Origin: JAIOSF01 sp965140475
GTDB lineage: Bacteria; Campylobacterota; Campylobacteria; Campylobacterales; Arcobacteraceae
Reading direction: 5' to 3'
DNA length: 64,000 nucleotides
NCBI GenBank assembly: GCA_965140475.1
Contig: OZ223242.1
Location: forward strand, 1-64,000
The translations under genes were made by a program, and so were the position numbers. Position 1 is the first letter of the stretch. The number at the start of each line of letters is the position of its first letter. Below, piece after piece: positions 1 through 8,015 of the stretch. The notes under the pieces were generated by a model that made no database searches, was not told the origin of the DNA, and was given only the letters and a program-made list of their open reading frames with translations.

Positions 1-743
1 CTACATCTAATATACTCAGGGTCAGTTTGAAGCTCAACTCTATTTCTTGGTCTTTCTAAATTTACTTCTAAAATCTCACCAATTGTAGCCTCTGGTCCAT
101 TTGTCATCATAATAACTCTATCACTTAAAAGTACCGCTTCATCTATATCATGAGTGATAATGATAACTGTATTTTTTGCTTTCTCTTGTATTCTCATAAG
201 ATGCTCTTGAAGATTTGCTCTTGTTAAACTATCCAAAGCTCCAAAAGGTTCATCCATAAGCAATACTTTTGGAGAGATTGATAAAGCACGAGCAATACCA
301 ACACGCTGTTTCATACCACCACTTATCTCATCTGGTTTTTTATCTTTTGCATGGTCAAGATTTACCATAGCGACATATTTTTCAACTCTATCTCGTAACT
401 CTTTACTTGAAAGTTCTGGCATAACTTTTTTTACAGCCATCTCAATATTTTGATAAACACTTAACCATGGAAGTAGTGAGTGGTTTTGAAATACAACTGC
501 TCTATCAGGACCCGGTCCTTTTACCTCTTTGTTTTCTAAGATAATGACACCTTCTGTCTGCACATCTAAACCTGAAATCATATTAAGAAGTGTCGATTTT
601 CCACAACCACTATGTCCAATGATAGAGATTATCTCATCTTTTTTAATCTCTAAATTCACATTAGTAACTGCCACATAATCATCTTTTCCAGGTATTGGAA
701 ATCTTTTCTCAATATTCTCTAAACTTAAAAACTTTTTTTCCAT
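1..743 (-). CDS. nrtD: Nitrate ABC transporter ATP-binding protein, C-terminus off the window
   Basis: Partial gene: 247 codons are visible and the frame stays open to the left edge. It is the ATPase that energises nitrate (or nitrite/cyanate) import through the adjacent permease. I read Walker A as GHSGCGKST near residue 43, the Q-loop block GPGPDRAVVFQNHSLLPWL near 78, signature ISGGMKQR, Walker B VLLMDEPFGALD and the switch histidine in IITHD. The GPGPDR...LLPWL block is typical of the NrtD/TauB/SsuB group. The substrate is inferred from the nitrate genes beside it. The ATG overlaps the nrtB stop by one base (TAATG on the minus strand), so the two are probably translationally coupled. The stop codon and any C-terminal extension cannot be seen. 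Confidence 0.88.
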   Translation of the reverse strand, partial: MEKKFLSLENIEKRFPIPGKDDYVAVTNVNLEIKKDEIISIIGHSGCGKSTLLNMISGLDVQTEGVIILENKEVKGPGPDRAVVFQNHSLLPWLSVYQNIEMAVKKVMPELSSKELRDRVEKYVAMVNLDHAKDKKPDEISGGMKQRVGIARALSISPKVLLMDEPFGALDSLTRANLQEHLMRIQEKAKNTVIIITHDIDEAVLLSDRVIMMTNGPEATIGEILEVNLERPRNRVELQTDPEYIRC

Positions 744-1558
744 TACGCTCTCCCATTTGTTCTATAATCAAAGAAATCTGCTATTTTCCCCATAATCAAA
801 TCTAACATAAATCCAACTAATCCAACGATGATAATACCAATGATAATATTTGCATACGCTAGATTATTGTACTCATCCCATATCCAAAAACCAATCCCAA
901 TACCACCTGTTAACATCTCTGCTGCAACAATAACAAGCCAAGCAATACCAAGACTTAGTCTCATCCCTGTAAATATAAATGGAATTGCCACAGGTAAGAT
1001 TATCTGTATCACTTTTTCTAGTGGTGTAAATCTTAATACTTTTGCTACATTCATATAATCTTCATTTACACTTCTAACTCCAAGTGCTGTATTAATTATA
1101 ATAGGCCAAATAGAGGTTATAAATATAGTTGAGATTGCAGTTAAATTTATATCTTGAAAAATAAATAATAATAATGGTAACCAAGCAAGTGGTGAAACTG
1201 GCTTAAATATTTGGATAAATGGATCAAATGCATATTGTGCATTTTTTGACATACCTACAAGAAGTCCAACAGGAACACCAACAATAATAGCTAAAGCAAA
1301 TCCACCAAATACTCTTTCAAGTGAAGCTATTACTTGCCAGAATATCCCTTTATCATCTTTATTTGCGATATAAAAAGGATCTGCTAATACACCCTCTATC
1401 TCATCTCCATCGGCATTTACACCACCAAATGCTGACATATATGTAGTACTAGGTGTTGGAAAATCTTCCACAATCATAGCAATACCTGACCAAATTTGTA
1501 TAATAACTACAAACACAATAAGTGGTAAAAATATCTTTTTTAATGTTTCTTTATTCAT
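743..1558 (-). CDS. nrtB: Nitrate ABC transporter permease
   Basis: A 271-aa integral membrane protein of the NrtB/TauC/SsuC permease family. It forms the inner-membrane channel for the NrtA-delivered anion. There is an N-terminal membrane helix (residues 10-30), then a periplasmic stretch and about five further helices. The cytoplasmic EAA-type loop that docks the ATPase lies around residues 160-195 (segment beginning TALGVRSVNEDY and ending in GMRLSLGIAW). An AAGGA ribosome site precedes the ATG. It lies between nrtA and nrtD on the minus strand, 126 bases after nrtA. The family is clear; nitrate as substrate is inferred from neighbours. Confidence 0.88.
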   Translation of the reverse strand: MNKETLKKIFLPLIVFVVIIQIWSGIAMIVEDFPTPSTTYMSAFGGVNADGDEIEGVLADPFYIANKDDKGIFWQVIASLERVFGGFALAIIVGVPVGLLVGMSKNAQYAFDPFIQIFKPVSPLAWLPLLLFIFQDINLTAISTIFITSIWPIIINTALGVRSVNEDYMNVAKVLRFTPLEKVIQIILPVAIPFIFTGMRLSLGIAWLVIVAAEMLTGGIGIGFWIWDEYNNLAYANIIIGIIIVGLVGFMLDLIMGKIADFFDYRTNGRA

Positions 1559-1624
1559 TTTTTTCCTTTTTAACTTTTTAATGGTTTTAGATCTATCTAA
1601 AATACTCTAGACACATATAAAACC

Positions 1625-1642
1625 AAAGGGAATAAGCCCTTT
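1625..1642 (-). terminator. Weak hairpin in the nrtA-nrtB gap
   Basis: AAAGGG and CCCTTT pair across a six-base loop, followed on the minus strand by GGTTTT. The stem is too short for a firm terminator. It could lower readthrough from nrtA into nrtB or protect the nrtA message. Seen directly; role inferred. Confidence 0.3.
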
Positions 1643-1671
1643 AATCTTACGATAACAAATTTTTATTTGTA

Positions 1672-1691
1672 CAAGTAGGAAATCCTACTTG
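1672..1691 (-). terminator. Hairpin overlapping the nrtA stop codon
   Basis: CAAGTAGG pairs with CCTACTTG across the loop AAAT, an 8-bp stem that contains the nrtA stop codon. A second small palindrome (ACAAAT...ATTTGT) follows on the minus strand. This pattern is common between a highly expressed binding-protein gene and its permease, where it stabilises or partly terminates the upstream message. There is no long U-run, so it is probably not a full terminator. Confidence 0.4.
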
Positions 1692-3061
1692 ATAACATAT
1701 TTAGGATCAGCACATCCAGCAGGTCCATAAGGACATACATATGCAGGTTGTTTTGTTTCAACAGTCCATTTATTTGCTTTTTGTAGTTCCTCTTTTGATA
1801 CTTTTGAATCTACAACTTTAAAATCAAAGATATAATCAACAGCTTTGTTTGGATCCCAAACTTTACCATCTAAGAATTTATTGTACTCATCAACTCCATC
1901 TTTTTTCCAAGCACTTGGTGGTAATGTATAACCAACCTCTTTTGCTACTATTTCAAATAAATCTGGTCTATAAACTTTTTCAATTGTTGCTTTCATATCA
2001 ACTGCATGATCAAGTTGTCCCCATCTGTACATTTGAGTAATAAACCACATACCATGAGAATAAAATGGGTATGAAGCATAATAGTTAGCAAAAGTATTAA
2101 ACATAGGGTTTGAACTATCTACACCTTTGTTATAAAGAAAAGTTCCTGACATTGATTTTCTTAAAACTGATTTTGGTGCTTTAACATAATTCTTTTGTGC
2201 TAAAAATTTAATAGCTTCTTCTCTATGTTCCCAAGATTCATCTAACCACATTTGAGCTTTTATTACTGCTCTCATAACAGCTTTTGTTGTTTCTGGATAT
2301 TTTTCTACAAAATCAGCTCTTGCTTGAAGTACTTTTTCTGGATTATTATTCCAAATATCATAATTTGTAACAAGTGCACTCCCTTTTCCTTGAAGTACAA
2401 TTCTTGAATTCCAAGGCTCACCTACACAATATCCTTCTATATTTCCAGCAATTAAATTTGATGGCATTGTAGGAGGTGGAAATGGTTTAATGGTACAATC
2501 TTCATCTGGTTTAATACCAGATGCCGCCATCCAATATCTCAACTCATAATTATGTGTAGAAACTGGGTGTACCATACCAAATGAAAGTGGCTGATAATTT
2601 GAACCTTCTGCATTATGTTTACTATCAATATATTTTTTTAAGCTATCTGCACTAACTGGTCTTGAAGTTTTATCAAGTCCAAATTGTTGCATCTTTTCAA
2701 TAATATTATTTCCATAAGTAATTGCATTTCCATTAAAGTCTAAAGATAATAATGCTTGTAGATTTGCATTTCCATTGATTCCTAAAGTTGCAGCTATTGG
2801 CATACCAGCTAAAGCATGTGAAAAATCATACTCTCCACTTATCACTTTTTGCTGAATACCTGGCCATCCACCACCCTCTTTTGCTACATGTACATCTAAA
2901 CCTTCTGCTTTAAAGAAACCTTTCTCTTTTGCTATTACTAATGGTGCACAATCCGTAAGTGCAATAAACCCTATTTTTAATTTTGTCTTTTCAGGACTTG
3001 CAACTAGGGTAGATGCTACTACTGAAATACCAAGACCAACTTTTAAAACTGTTTTTAACAT
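1685..3061 (-). CDS. nrtA: Nitrate-binding periplasmic protein of ABC transporter
   Basis: A 458-aa NrtA/CmpA-family solute-binding protein. Residues 1-22 form a Sec signal peptide (a Lys-containing start, then a hydrophobic run ending near VAS). The mature domain begins KLKIGFIALTDCAPLVIAKE, the classic NrtA opening, followed by FFKAEGLDV. Length fits nitrate-binding proteins, which are longer than taurine or sulfonate homologues. Unlike many NrtA proteins it shows no lipobox, so it is probably freely periplasmic. It is first in the nrtABD unit and divergent from the nitrate reductase. The C-terminus carries two cysteines (CPYGPAGC) that might form a disulfide. Bicarbonate-binding CmpA is the main alternative, but the context argues for nitrate. 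Confidence 0.9.
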   Translation of the reverse strand: MLKTVLKVGLGISVVASTLVASPEKTKLKIGFIALTDCAPLVIAKEKGFFKAEGLDVHVAKEGGGWPGIQQKVISGEYDFSHALAGMPIAATLGINGNANLQALLSLDFNGNAITYGNNIIEKMQQFGLDKTSRPVSADSLKKYIDSKHNAEGSNYQPLSFGMVHPVSTHNYELRYWMAASGIKPDEDCTIKPFPPPTMPSNLIAGNIEGYCVGEPWNSRIVLQGKGSALVTNYDIWNNNPEKVLQARADFVEKYPETTKAVMRAVIKAQMWLDESWEHREEAIKFLAQKNYVKAPKSVLRKSMSGTFLYNKGVDSSNPMFNTFANYYASYPFYSHGMWFITQMYRWGQLDHAVDMKATIEKVYRPDLFEIVAKEVGYTLPPSAWKKDGVDEYNKFLDGKVWDPNKAVDYIFDFKVVDSKVSKEELQKANKWTVETKQPAYVCPYGPAGCADPKYVIK

Positions 3062-3141
3062 TTTTTCTCCTTAAATTTACATTATAAATGTTTGATATGA
3101 GAAGTATACATTATATTTTGAAAAGAATATACACTATTATT

Positions 3142-3181
3142 GTATACTTTATATACATTATATTCTTAATTTTTCATTAAT
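3142..3181. promoter_or_regulatory. Nitrate-locus control element, copy 1
   Basis: A 40-bp block in the nrtA/nitrate-reductase divergent promoter matches positions 9382-9421 at 34 of 40 bases. It contains two inverted repeats with equal spacing: GTATA-N5-TATAC (3142-3156) and TTAAT-N5-ATTAA (3166-3180). Extra GTATA/TATAC half-sites lie at 3104-3108 and 3128-3132 on the nrtA side. The cognate regulator is not recognisable in the window. Confidence 0.65.
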
Positions 3182-3186
3182 ATATA

Positions 3187-3195
3187 TGATATAAT
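3187..3195 (+). promoter_or_regulatory. Extended -10 promoter of the nitrate reductase gene
   Basis: TGATATAAT is a perfect extended -10 box (TGn-TATAAT), which suits Campylobacterota sigma-70 promoters that often lack a -35. It lies 54 bases before the ATG and just downstream of the control element. The predicted transcript starts near 3202. Confidence 0.6.
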
Positions 3196-3248
3196 CATTT
3201 TATAATTTTTAAAAGATATAATGATAAAGTTAAAAAGGGAAAAAGAAA

Positions 3249-5228
3249 ATGATTAAATCTGTGTGTGGATATTGTGGTGTTGGTTGTGGTTTAGAATATG
3301 ATGAGCATAAACTATTAGGAGATATTACTTATCCTACTAATGAAGGGAAACTTTGTAGTAAAGGTATCTCTGAACTTATCAGTATCCAAACACCTTCAAG
3401 ACTTTTACGACCCCATATAAGAGAAGATATAAATAGTGAATATAAAATATCAACTTGGGAAGATACAATAAGTGTCATAACAGATAAAATCAAAACTACC
3501 CCTAAAGATAAAATAGGTTTTTATCTCTCAGGACAGCTTTTAACAGAAGATTACTACATAGCAAATAAACTTTGTAAAGGTTTTATTGGAACTAATAATG
3601 TAGATACAAACAGTCGAACTTGTATGGCAAGTGCGGTTGTAGCGTACAAAAAATCTATAGGTGCAGACTTTGTGCCTGTACAAATGAATGATATATTTAA
3701 AACAGATTTACTTATCCTTGCAGGGGCTAATACAGCTGAAGCGCATGTTGTTTTCCACAATCAAATCAAAAAAGCAAAAAAACAAGGGTTAAAAGTAGTT
3801 GTAATAGACCCTAGATTTACAGAAACTGCCAAAATTGCAGATATCTACATCCCTTTACGAGTAGGAAGTGATATTGACTTTTTTAATCTTATTAGTAAAC
3901 GACTTATAGACGAAGAGCTTTATAATAAGGAATTTGTAGAAAATCATATCAATAACTTTGAACTTCTTAAAAATAAATTCAAAAGAGCACCAGTTACCAA
4001 GATGTTAAAAAGAACAGGTTTAAGTAGTGAACAATTTGAGGAGTTTTGGACTCTTTACAAAAACAGTCCAAATATCATCACTGCTTGGACTATGGGACTT
4101 AACCAATCAAGTCAAGGTGTGGATAAAAACTTAAGTCTTATTAATACACATCTTTTAACTGGAAAAATATTTAAAGCTGGAAATGGACCTTTGAGTTTAA
4201 CAGGACAGCCAAATGCTATGGGTGGAAGAGAAGTTGGCGGATTGTCAACAATGTTAGCTGTTCATTTAGGATTTGATAAAGAGAGTATCAAAAAAGTAGG
4301 TGAATTTTGGCAAACAGATAAAATAGATAACAAAGTGGGACTTACAGCCACTGAGATGTTAGAAGCAAATTTAGATGTTCTTATAGTATGTCACACAGAT
4401 CCTATTTATCATCTACCAAATAGAAATAAAAGTGAAGAACTTATCAAAAAAATACCTTTTATAGTTGAGATAAATGCCTACGAAAATAGTGAAACTGCAA
4501 AATATGCACATATAAGACTTCCAGCAGCTCCTTGGGGAGAGAAAGAGGGAACACAAACAAACCTTGATAGAACTATCACAAAACAAGAAAAATTAACACG
4601 AATATCAATAGATTGTAAACCTGACTGGGAGATATTTCAACTTATCGCTCAAAAACTAGGATTTAAAAGATACTTTAATTACAATAGTCCAAAAGAGATA
4701 TTTGAAGAGTTTCAAGAGATGACAAAACTAAACTCTTATATGAATATCCATGAAGCATCTTATGATAGTTTATCAGATGAACCATTTATTTGGGGAGAGA
4801 GAATCAAAGAGTTTTTAACCCCTGATAAAAAAGGAAATCTTCACTTTGTAGAAAACAAACTATTAAGTGAAAAAGCCTCACTAAAATACCCTTTTATACT
4901 GCTAACAGGTAGAACAAGAGACCAATGGCACTCAGGAACAAAAACAAATCTTCCTACAACACTTCTAAAGTTTAAAGAGTTAAATTTTTGTGAGATAAAT
5001 CCAAATGATGCCAAAGAGTTAAATATAAAAGATGGAGATGAGATAAAAGTCCTTTCAATAAGAGGTGAACTTCTTACAAAAGCACTTATCACTGATACTA
5101 TTAGAGAAAAAACACTTTTTATTCCTATAAGTAATAGAGATGTGAACTATCTTACAAATGATTTACTGGATAAAGATTCGTTAGAGCCTGACTATAATCA
5201 TAGTGCTGTGAAGATTGAGAAGGTTTAA
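3249..5228 (+). CDS. nasC: Assimilatory nitrate reductase catalytic subunit (NarB/NasC type)
   Basis: A 659-aa molybdopterin oxidoreductase that reduces nitrate to nitrite in the cytoplasm. The N-terminal [4Fe-4S] ligands are C6, C9, C13 and C36 (CGYCGVGC then KLCSKG). The probable Mo-ligand cysteine is C125 in NSRTCMAS. There is no Tat or Sec signal, which separates it from periplasmic NapA. There is also no C-terminal BFD-type iron-sulfur extension, so a ferredoxin or flavodoxin donor is likely, as in cyanobacterial NarB. The C-terminal molydopterin-dinucleotide-binding domain (about residues 540-655) includes TGRTRDQWHSGT. It is divergent from nrtABD. A formate dehydrogenase-like role is less likely given the neighbours. 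Confidence 0.85.
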   Translation: MIKSVCGYCGVGCGLEYDEHKLLGDITYPTNEGKLCSKGISELISIQTPSRLLRPHIREDINSEYKISTWEDTISVITDKIKTTPKDKIGFYLSGQLLTEDYYIANKLCKGFIGTNNVDTNSRTCMASAVVAYKKSIGADFVPVQMNDIFKTDLLILAGANTAEAHVVFHNQIKKAKKQGLKVVVIDPRFTETAKIADIYIPLRVGSDIDFFNLISKRLIDEELYNKEFVENHINNFELLKNKFKRAPVTKMLKRTGLSSEQFEEFWTLYKNSPNIITAWTMGLNQSSQGVDKNLSLINTHLLTGKIFKAGNGPLSLTGQPNAMGGREVGGLSTMLAVHLGFDKESIKKVGEFWQTDKIDNKVGLTATEMLEANLDVLIVCHTDPIYHLPNRNKSEELIKKIPFIVEINAYENSETAKYAHIRLPAAPWGEKEGTQTNLDRTITKQEKLTRISIDCKPDWEIFQLIAQKLGFKRYFNYNSPKEIFEEFQEMTKLNSYMNIHEASYDSLSDEPFIWGERIKEFLTPDKKGNLHFVENKLLSEKASLKYPFILLTGRTRDQWHSGTKTNLPTTLLKFKELNFCEINPNDAKELNIKDGDEIKVLSIRGELLTKALITDTIREKTLFIPISNRDVNYLTNDLLDKDSLEPDYNHSAVKIEKV

Positions 5229-5352
5229 TATTATTATATTATTAAATATTCATCGCTAATAGTAGGACAAATTTAACGTTCCACCATTTGTAGATTTATA
5301 TACTATTGTGTACAATGTGTCCATTATTAAATAGTTATGGTAAAGGAATAAA

Positions 5353-6159
5353 ATGGGAAATTCAGTATTAGTATTCATAAGTCATTCTTCAGAGGATAAA
5401 GAAGAATATGTTGAACCAATTGTAAATGACCTAGAAGAATCATATATAAATGTTTGGATTGATAAAAAGAAAATATTGCCAGGTGATAATCTTCGACAAT
5501 CAATATTTAAAAATGGATTGGATAAAGCTGATATTGTATTATTATTTTTTACTAATCAATCATTAAAATCATCTTGGGTAGACAAAGAAATAAAACATGT
5601 TTTAAGAGAAGAAGGCAAAAAAGGAAATAATTTTGATTTAAATAAAATCATTTCAATCTTTGATTCAAAAGAAACATATGATGAAATTTATGATAGATAT
5701 CCAGAGTTAACAGATGATTTGTTACACCTAATGCCACAAGCTTATGACAAAAAACATTTAGGTCAACTAGTATCTGCAATATGGTCAAAATATTTATCAT
5801 TACAAGGCGGAGATATTGAAACTCAAAAACAATTACTAGCTAAAGATAAAGAGCTTTTCCAAAAAGATAAAGAAATTCAGGATTTAAAAATAAAAATTGA
5901 AGATATAAAATCAAAAAATTCAAATCTAAAAATTGATGAAGAATTTGAACAATATTATAATTCTAAAAAAATTGATAATTTTTTAAAAACTAAAGATACA
6001 TTACTAAAAAGAGATTTTGTTCCACAAGAAAAAATTTCAGATTTGACCGCTGTAATTGCATTTGGCTTAGTAGAATATCATGACTTTAGTAGAGTTAAAA
6101 TAACTCAAAAAGGTAAAGAATTTTTTAAATGGTTAATTTTAGTAAAAGAAACAAATTAA
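5353..6159 (+). CDS. TIR-domain protein with coiled coil and C-terminal domain
   Basis: A 268-aa protein. Residues 1-150 are a TIR domain: the strand VLVFISHSSEDKE, then VWIDKKKILPGD, then DIVLLFFTNQSLKSSWVDKEI. The glutamate E79, four residues after W75, is at the usual place of the catalytic Glu of NAD-degrading TIR enzymes. Residues 155-200 form a Lys/Glu-rich coiled coil. The last 60 residues look like a small helical or winged domain. It stands alone between the two nitrate units with 124 and 159 bases of non-coding flank, so it looks acquired. Bacterial TIR proteins of this layout are often anti-phage effectors, but no partner gene such as ThsA is present. The function is therefore inference. 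Confidence 0.75.
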   Translation: MGNSVLVFISHSSEDKEEYVEPIVNDLEESYINVWIDKKKILPGDNLRQSIFKNGLDKADIVLLFFTNQSLKSSWVDKEIKHVLREEGKKGNNFDLNKIISIFDSKETYDEIYDRYPELTDDLLHLMPQAYDKKHLGQLVSAIWSKYLSLQGGDIETQKQLLAKDKELFQKDKEIQDLKIKIEDIKSKNSNLKIDEEFEQYYNSKKIDNFLKTKDTLLKRDFVPQEKISDLTAVIAFGLVEYHDFSRVKITQKGKEFFKWLILVKETN

Positions 6160-6318
6160 GCATAACAAATCGTTAGAAGGAAAAATAAGGTAATAGTTCG
6201 AAATTGTCTAGCTTTAAAGTGTCGCATTTAAATATATTAAATAGCTGATAGTCAAGACGTTTGGATACCTTGTTTTTCAACTATGGCGCTATAATTACTC
6301 ACAGTTTAATAAAACTTT
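6160..6318. other. Non-coding gap after the TIR gene
   Basis: 159 bases between the convergent TIR and kinase/phosphatase genes. I see no ORF, no strong hairpin with a U-run, no tRNA and no clear attachment site. The text just after the TIR stop (GCATAACAAATCGTTAG) loosely resembles an integron attC end, but the rest of an attC site is missing. Confidence 0.5.
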
Positions 6319-7953
6319 TTATCCATTATAAACAATAAACATAACAATATTTAAAACCAACATCAAATAAAATCCAACTTTATATACCATAAGTGGATTT
6401 TTTTCTAGTAGTGGGGCATTTTTATTGAAGTATGGTTTTACTTTTTGGGTATTTTCTAGTTCAAACATCATATTTGAATAGTTTTTATATCTATTTTGTT
6501 CCTCAATAGCTATACTTCGTAATATCACACTATCTAGCCAATGTGGAATTTTATTGTTTAATCCTTTTAAAGATTTCGCTTGTTTGAAAGTGGGATTTTG
6601 AAAAGGTTCAATCTCTCCATAGGGAAATTTATTTGTCAAGGCTTGATGCAGTGTCACACCTATAGAAAATATCTCACTTGTTTCACTTATAGCATCCCCT
6701 TGAAATCTTTGAGGGGAGAGATAGGAAGGTGTTCCTGCTTTTGAATTGATACTGTAAATCTCTGTGATACTTCCAAAATCTATGATTTTAAAGAACTTTT
6801 TATCATCTCTGTTTATTATCATGATATTTTCTGGTTTTATATCCCCATGTACTAAATCAAACTTTAGAAGATATTGTGACATTTTTAAAAGTGTTTTGGC
6901 TAAGTTTATCGATTCGTCCACACTTAAAACTCTTTTTTTCAAATAAGTTTTTAAATCAACCCCATCGAGAGCTTCCATCACATAGTATCTAGCTGTTCTT
7001 TTTTTAGGAATTACAGCTTTTGGAAAAAATCCTGCTTTTAATCTTTTTGCATTCCAAGCTTCTTGTACAAAAAGGTCTAAAATAGTTTTATCTTCAAGAG
7101 CTTGTGTTGGAGCAAACTTTAGTACATATTGTTTTTTATTTTTATTACAAAGCCAAGTTCGATTATTTTGAATAAGTGATTTTTCTAGGATATAACCATC
7201 TATCTCATCTCCTACTTTTAAACTTGTAGGAATCTTGAGATTTTGTTTTTTTAACTCTTCAAGAGGACTTACCTCTTGAACCTCTATAACCACAGCAGTT
7301 GTATCATCAGAAAGATTTTCCTCCATTAATTTACTTGCTTTTTTAACTATTGCATTTGCCCCAAGTAACATACCTCTTTGAAGTCTATCTTCACTCATGA
7401 TATTATACAAACCATCACTACAAAGAAGTATTTTGTCATCTTTTTGAATAATATTTTCAAAATAATATGGTGCTACATCTTTTTCTATCCCTATAGCTTG
7501 GGTTAAAACATTTTCATATCCAGCCTCTTCCATAGCATGATCAGATGAGAGTTGTGTAAGTTTTTCATCTCTTAAAAGATATACTCGACTATCTCCTACA
7601 TTTGCACCATAGAGTCTATTGCCTTCTATTACAACAATTGTAAGGGTAGTGACAAGTTCAGCTCTCTCATAATTTACCATAGATTCTTGGTAAAGAATGG
7701 CATTAATTGAAGCTATAAATTTTTTGATAGATTTTTCTATAGACCACGCTTGTGGTCTATTTTTAAAGTTAGTCATAAGATGAGTAACTACTCTTTTTGC
7801 AGCCTCACGACCCTCTTGAGCACTTCCTACACCATCACATACAACACCTATAGTAAGATTATCTATAGTTTTTACATCATAAAAATCATCACCTACTAGC
7901 TCTTTCCCTTTTGCAAGTGTGAAACCAGAAGTTTTCATATTTGTATTTTTCAT
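6319..7953 (-). CDS. PP2C phosphatase / Ser-Thr protein kinase fusion, membrane anchored
   Basis: A 544-aa bifunctional signalling protein. Residues 1-230 form a PP2C phosphatase with metal-binding motifs VCDGVGS (D40), GDSRVYL (D121), CSDGLYN (D180) and SDDTTAVV. Residues 250-515 form a Hanks-type kinase with the ATP lysine K279, catalytic loop HGDIKPEN (D371) and DFG (D392). The glycine-rich loop is poor (KSLIQNNRTW), and the APE motif reads SPQ. A single membrane helix at about 525-541 anchors it with both domains in the cytosol. It lies 62 bases downstream of narK on the same strand. The same pairing with nasA-type nitrate carriers is known in Proteobacteria, so control of nitrate uptake or reduction is the likely role. 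The ATG has a good AGGA site. Confidence 0.85.
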   Translation of the reverse strand: MKNTNMKTSGFTLAKGKELVGDDFYDVKTIDNLTIGVVCDGVGSAQEGREAAKRVVTHLMTNFKNRPQAWSIEKSIKKFIASINAILYQESMVNYERAELVTTLTIVVIEGNRLYGANVGDSRVYLLRDEKLTQLSSDHAMEEAGYENVLTQAIGIEKDVAPYYFENIIQKDDKILLCSDGLYNIMSEDRLQRGMLLGANAIVKKASKLMEENLSDDTTAVVIEVQEVSPLEELKKQNLKIPTSLKVGDEIDGYILEKSLIQNNRTWLCNKNKKQYVLKFAPTQALEDKTILDLFVQEAWNAKRLKAGFFPKAVIPKKRTARYYVMEALDGVDLKTYLKKRVLSVDESINLAKTLLKMSQYLLKFDLVHGDIKPENIMIINRDDKKFFKIIDFGSITEIYSINSKAGTPSYLSPQRFQGDAISETSEIFSIGVTLHQALTNKFPYGEIEPFQNPTFKQAKSLKGLNNKIPHWLDSVILRSIAIEEQNRYKNYSNMMFELENTQKVKPYFNKNAPLLEKNPLMVYKVGFYLMLVLNIVMFIVYNG

Positions 7954-8015
7954 ATTATCCTACTACTATTCTCTATAAAATATTAACAAAAATCTACCAA
8001 AACTTGAAAGAGTTT

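Noticed and set aside
5305..5316. ATTGT-GT-ACAAT palindrome upstream of the TIR gene as a nitrate-element copy
   Set aside because: It does not match GTATA-N5-TATAC, and the second palindrome and -10 spacing are missing.
6158..6180. Integron attC-like text after the TIR stop (GCATAACAAATCGTTAG)
   Set aside because: Only one end resembles an attC core. No matching L boxes, no second core site within 60-150 bases and no integrase are visible.
6188..6230. tRNA T-arm-like GTTCGAAAT
   Set aside because: No acceptor stem, anticodon arm or D-arm can be built around it.
5229..6318. Direct repeats flanking the TIR gene (TTAAATAG-type, near 5328 and 6237)
   Set aside because: Eight to ten AT-rich bases are expected by chance at this base composition; not enough for a target-site duplication.
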